A stretch of 64,000 bases of DNA from Reichenbachiella agariperforans (GTDB lineage Bacteria > Bacteroidota > Bacteroidia > Cytophagales > Cyclobacteriaceae). The notes beneath the pieces were generated by a model. It saw only the letters and a list, made by a program, of their open reading frames with translations, made no database searches and was not told the DNA's origin. Of this stretch, positions 62,601 through 64,000 are shown one piece after another. Positions within the stretch are counted from its first letter, which is position 1; each line of letters opens with the position of its first letter. Position numbers and translations under genes: made by a program. Location of the stretch: NCBI RefSeq assembly GCF_900142205.1, contig NZ_FRAA01000001.1, positions 960,803-1,024,802 on the forward strand. Reading direction: 5' to 3'.

Positions 62601-63124
62601 TATTCACCATACTCCTTGAGTCGATCTACTGGATAGTCTCCAGAGATGTTGATATTCATGATTGCCACTTCCTCTGAGAGGTTCAGGTCAAACACATTCG
62701 GTTCTACCTTGGCATCATTGAACAGCGGCCAGTCTTCGTTGGCCTTCTCTCCATCAACTTTGTCCTTGACCTTTTGCTTGGCCAACTCCACGGTGATCTC
62801 CTCATCAAACTCCACAGTGATGATCGAATAATCCTCTTGTGAGGTAGAGATGATCTCCACCACATTGCTGATGTTTTTCAATTCATCCTCCAGAGGATCA
62901 GTAATCAGCCGCTCTATATCTTCGGCAGTATTTCCCGGATAGGGAGTACTGATATATATCTTGGTCTCGATGATCTCTGGAAAATCCTCCCGTGGCATGT
63001 CGAAATACGCCGACAAGCCGATGAAAAAGAATATCCCAATCATCACATAGATCACTGATGGATTATCGATGGACCATGAGGCCAACCGAAACTCTTTGTT
63101 CTTATTATTGACTTGATTATCCAT
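59645..63124 (-). CDS. RND-family efflux permease (AcrB/MexB-like)
   Basis: 1159 residues with the two-fold RND layout: helix 1 at ~26-43, a large periplasmic porter/docking loop, helices 2-6, a second loop and helices 8-12. Signatures: SWSIDNPSVIYVMIGIFFFIGLSAYFDMPREDFPE, and LGMLVDNGIVVVENVYRLMEEE with Asp-Asn where AcrB has two Asp for proton relay. TTVAAFVPLGLWPG follows. It pumps drugs or other amphiphiles out using the proton gradient, as a trimer with an adaptor and an outer-membrane channel. The adaptor gene is immediately upstream, 3 bp away. No channel gene is in the window. Confidence 0.93.
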   Translation of the reverse strand: MDNQVNNKNKEFRLASWSIDNPSVIYVMIGIFFFIGLSAYFDMPREDFPEIIETKIYISTPYPGNTAEDIERLITDPLEDELKNISNVVEIISTSQEDYSIITVEFDEEITVELAKQKVKDKVDGEKANEDWPLFNDAKVEPNVFDLNLSEEVAIMNINISGDYPVDRLKEYGEYLEDEIENLPEIKGVDIRGAQEKEVEVAVDIFKMMAAKVSFDDVLNTIRNGNMTLSAGNIKTSGQRRTIRIIGEIDNPMELENFVVKTEKNSPVYLKDVAKVSFKEEDKTTYAREFGHSVVMLDVKKRAGKNMIHAADEIKLILQDARENYFPHDLTVTVSNDSAPRTLNQVEDLVNNIIFGILLVVVVLMFFLGFRNALFVGFAIPMSMFMSFMILNLMGYTLNTMILFGLIMGLGMLVDNGIVVVENVYRLMEEEGMSRIQATKVGIGEIAFPIIISTATTVAAFVPLGLWPGIFGQFMKYFPITLSVVLGSSLFVAVFMNSMLVSKFMEIGDKELSLKSLIRLTIILVGFGTFIMIVGGDARGLGTLMIFTAILFWVYKYAIKRLANKFQRSALVKFENFYEKQLLKAVRGNNVYWYFGATFILLIASFVFFGMSVGGGRTKIEFFPDNVPNQIIVYIEYPQGTAIEKTNQITKEIEEKMYSILNAEEYLDENGDNFLVESAVSQVGEGAGNPQTDGGSAAEMPHRGKITASMREYKYRRGKDTEELRQKVQAGLTGVYPGVAISVEKEASGPPAGYPINIEIDGKDYDELIVTAEKMRNFINEKNIDGIEELKIDVNKDKPSMVVDVDRKKAGELGVAVGQVGSQLRRSLFGEKAGVYKKYGDDYDINVRFNEDLRYNTSALFNQNIIFRDQSSGQLKEVPLSTIASHRNTSAFSAIKRRDTRRVVTVYSGLKPGFTDAGAIVSEIRDEMASFTELPEGVRIDYTGQLEEQNKQMTFLVGAFFTGLGLIMLILIFQFGGVSKPAIIMVAIFLSFIGVFGGLIITGWSFVIMMTMMGIISLAGIVVNNGVVLLDYTQLLIDRRKDELNMPKEEYLSKAEVKKAVVKGGKARLRPVLLTAITTVLGLVPLAIGLNIDFFALFTEFNPHIYMGGDNVIFWGPLAWTVIFGLIVATFLTLIIVPVLFTIVYRMKFWFYTRRVKRA

Positions 63125-63127
63125 CTA

Positions 63128-64000
63128 CTATCTTGTTAGAATTTTAACTTTCTGGCCGTCTTTCACACTTCTAGCTCCTTCTTGGATGATATTTTCACCT
63201 GCCTTGATTCCAGATAAGATTTCCACATCGTCTCCTTGTGTCTTTCCTGTAGTGATGATTCTCTTTTGCGCTACGGCTACATTTTCTTTGGTGATATCGG
63301 TAGCCACGTAGACGTACTGTTCTCCTTCGGCATTTTCAGAAATCACGCTCTGTGCAATCAAAATAGCTTCTGGACTAGAGTAATCATTGATACGTACCTG
63401 AGCCGTCATGTTTGGCTTGATACTTTTCTTGTCATTGGGCACAGGGATCTCCACGTTGAACGAGCGGTTGTTTGGGTTGATAAAATTCCCTGTCTGCTTC
63501 ACGGTTGACTCTACAGTCTCATCCAGTACCGGGAAGTAGACGATCACTTTGGTCCCTGAGTGTATGCTCGCAATGAAGTTTTCGGGCACTGGTACCTCGA
63601 TACGCATCTCGGAGAGGTTGATGATTCTGAACACCTCCGAACCTGGCCCCGTCGGAGCGACCACTGTTCCTTCGTCCTTGATCACGTCATCGATAAGTCC
63701 CGAAAACGGCGCAGTGATTCTAAATTTCCCCAATTGGCTTTGCATCTGCTCCACCGATTTTTTCTGCGCCTCATAGTTAGACTCAGCTTGTAGGTACTGG
63801 ATCTCCGTCCCGATTTTTTGTTCCCATAGTCTCTTTTGTCTTTCGTAGGTCGTTCTGGAGAGCTCCAGTTGCGTCTTCATCTGTTGCAACTGACTCGCTG
63901 CTCCCCCATTGTCGATCGTCGCAAGCAACTGCCCTTTTTTGACAGACTGTCCTTCTTCGACGTAGACTTTGAGCAGCACTCCTGACACTTCAGGGTAGAT
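63128..64000 (-). CDS. RND efflux periplasmic adaptor subunit, N-terminus beyond the window
   Basis: The last ~290 residues of a membrane-fusion (HlyD/AcrA-type) protein. The frame is open to base 64000, where it reads IYPEVSGVLLKVYVEEGQSVKKGQLLATID, the first lipoyl half. The coiled-coil hairpin is next (LQQMKTQLELSRTTYERQKRLWEQKIGTEIQYLQAESNYEAQKKSVEQ), then the second lipoyl half LGKFRITAPFSGLIDDVIKDEGTVV and beta-barrel domains. The signal peptide and start are missing. It bridges the RND pump to the outer-membrane channel. The permease gene begins 3 bp after its stop. Confidence 0.93.
   Translation of the reverse strand: MYPEVSGVLLKVYVEEGQSVKKGQLLATIDNGGAASQLQQMKTQLELSRTTYERQKRLWEQKIGTEIQYLQAESNYEAQKKSVEQMQSQLGKFRITAPFSGLIDDVIKDEGTVVAPTGPGSEVFRIINLSEMRIEVPVPENFIASIHSGTKVIVYFPVLDETVESTVKQTGNFINPNNRSFNVEIPVPNDKKSIKPNMTAQVRINDYSSPEAILIAQSVISENAEGEQYVYVATDITKENVAVAQKRIITTGKTQGDDVEILSGIKAGENIIQEGARSVKDGQKVKILTR

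Noticed and set aside
1-64000. tRNA, rRNA or riboswitch genes
   Set aside because: No cloverleaf, rRNA segment or known riboswitch core was recognised by eye in the intergenic stretches; a covariance scan would be needed to exclude short RNAs fully.

Overview
The window reads as chromosomal DNA of a Bacteroidota bacterium, most likely a marine or aquatic member of the Cytophagales (inference). The signs are a SusC/SusD/SusE outer-membrane glycan operon, a C-terminal type IX secretion sorting domain on a large amylase, many short lipoproteins, an IPExxxVDY-family gene upstream of pyruvate kinase, and start codons with weak Shine-Dalgarno sequences. No rRNA, tRNA or CRISPR array was seen.

Positions 1-5880 look like accessory DNA. 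An IS256-family transposase remnant abuts the last two domains of a group II intron. Beside them lies a stand-alone DUF262-DUF1524 protein (GmrSD/SspE-like, possible phage defence). About 700 bp without genes follow, holding a 22-bp phased tandem repeat and one copy of a ~110-bp hairpin repeat whose second copy sits at 5775-5878. Small cargo-like genes come next: a GNAT acetyltransferase, a PEBP-like protein, an AraC regulator and a membrane-anchored protein of unknown function.

Positions 5877-14000 are mainly housekeeping: an NhaC antiporter, a 3'-5' exonuclease and an AddB-like Fe-S nuclease in one tight operon, then proline dehydrogenase, a TlpA-like thioredoxin lipoprotein, and a YefM-YoeB toxin-antitoxin pair.

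Positions 14090-34890 form an alpha-glucan (starch/maltodextrin) utilisation locus. SusC, SusD and SusE bind and import at the outer membrane. A type IX-secreted GH13 amylase and two GH13 lipoproteins cut the polymer. A GH97 lipoprotein acts outside the cytoplasm, an MFS permease brings sugar across the inner membrane, and a GH31 enzyme without a signal peptide finishes in the cytoplasm. A LacI-type regulator sits beside a perfect 18-bp palindromic operator, and a related site lies before GH31. A CE2-like esterase is an unexpected member.

Positions 35218-64000 carry a YceI protein, a porin-like barrel, SMC, an exported TPR-CHAT protein followed by an M48 metallopeptidase broken by a single-base frameshift, a PBP1-like protein/hemL/priA operon, IPExxxVDY-pyk, a PqiA-like protein, a dihydrolipoamide-dehydrogenase-like flavoprotein that lacks its redox cysteines, a SiaB-like kinase divergent from a periplasmic-sensor histidine kinase, and an RND efflux pump whose adaptor gene runs off the window end.
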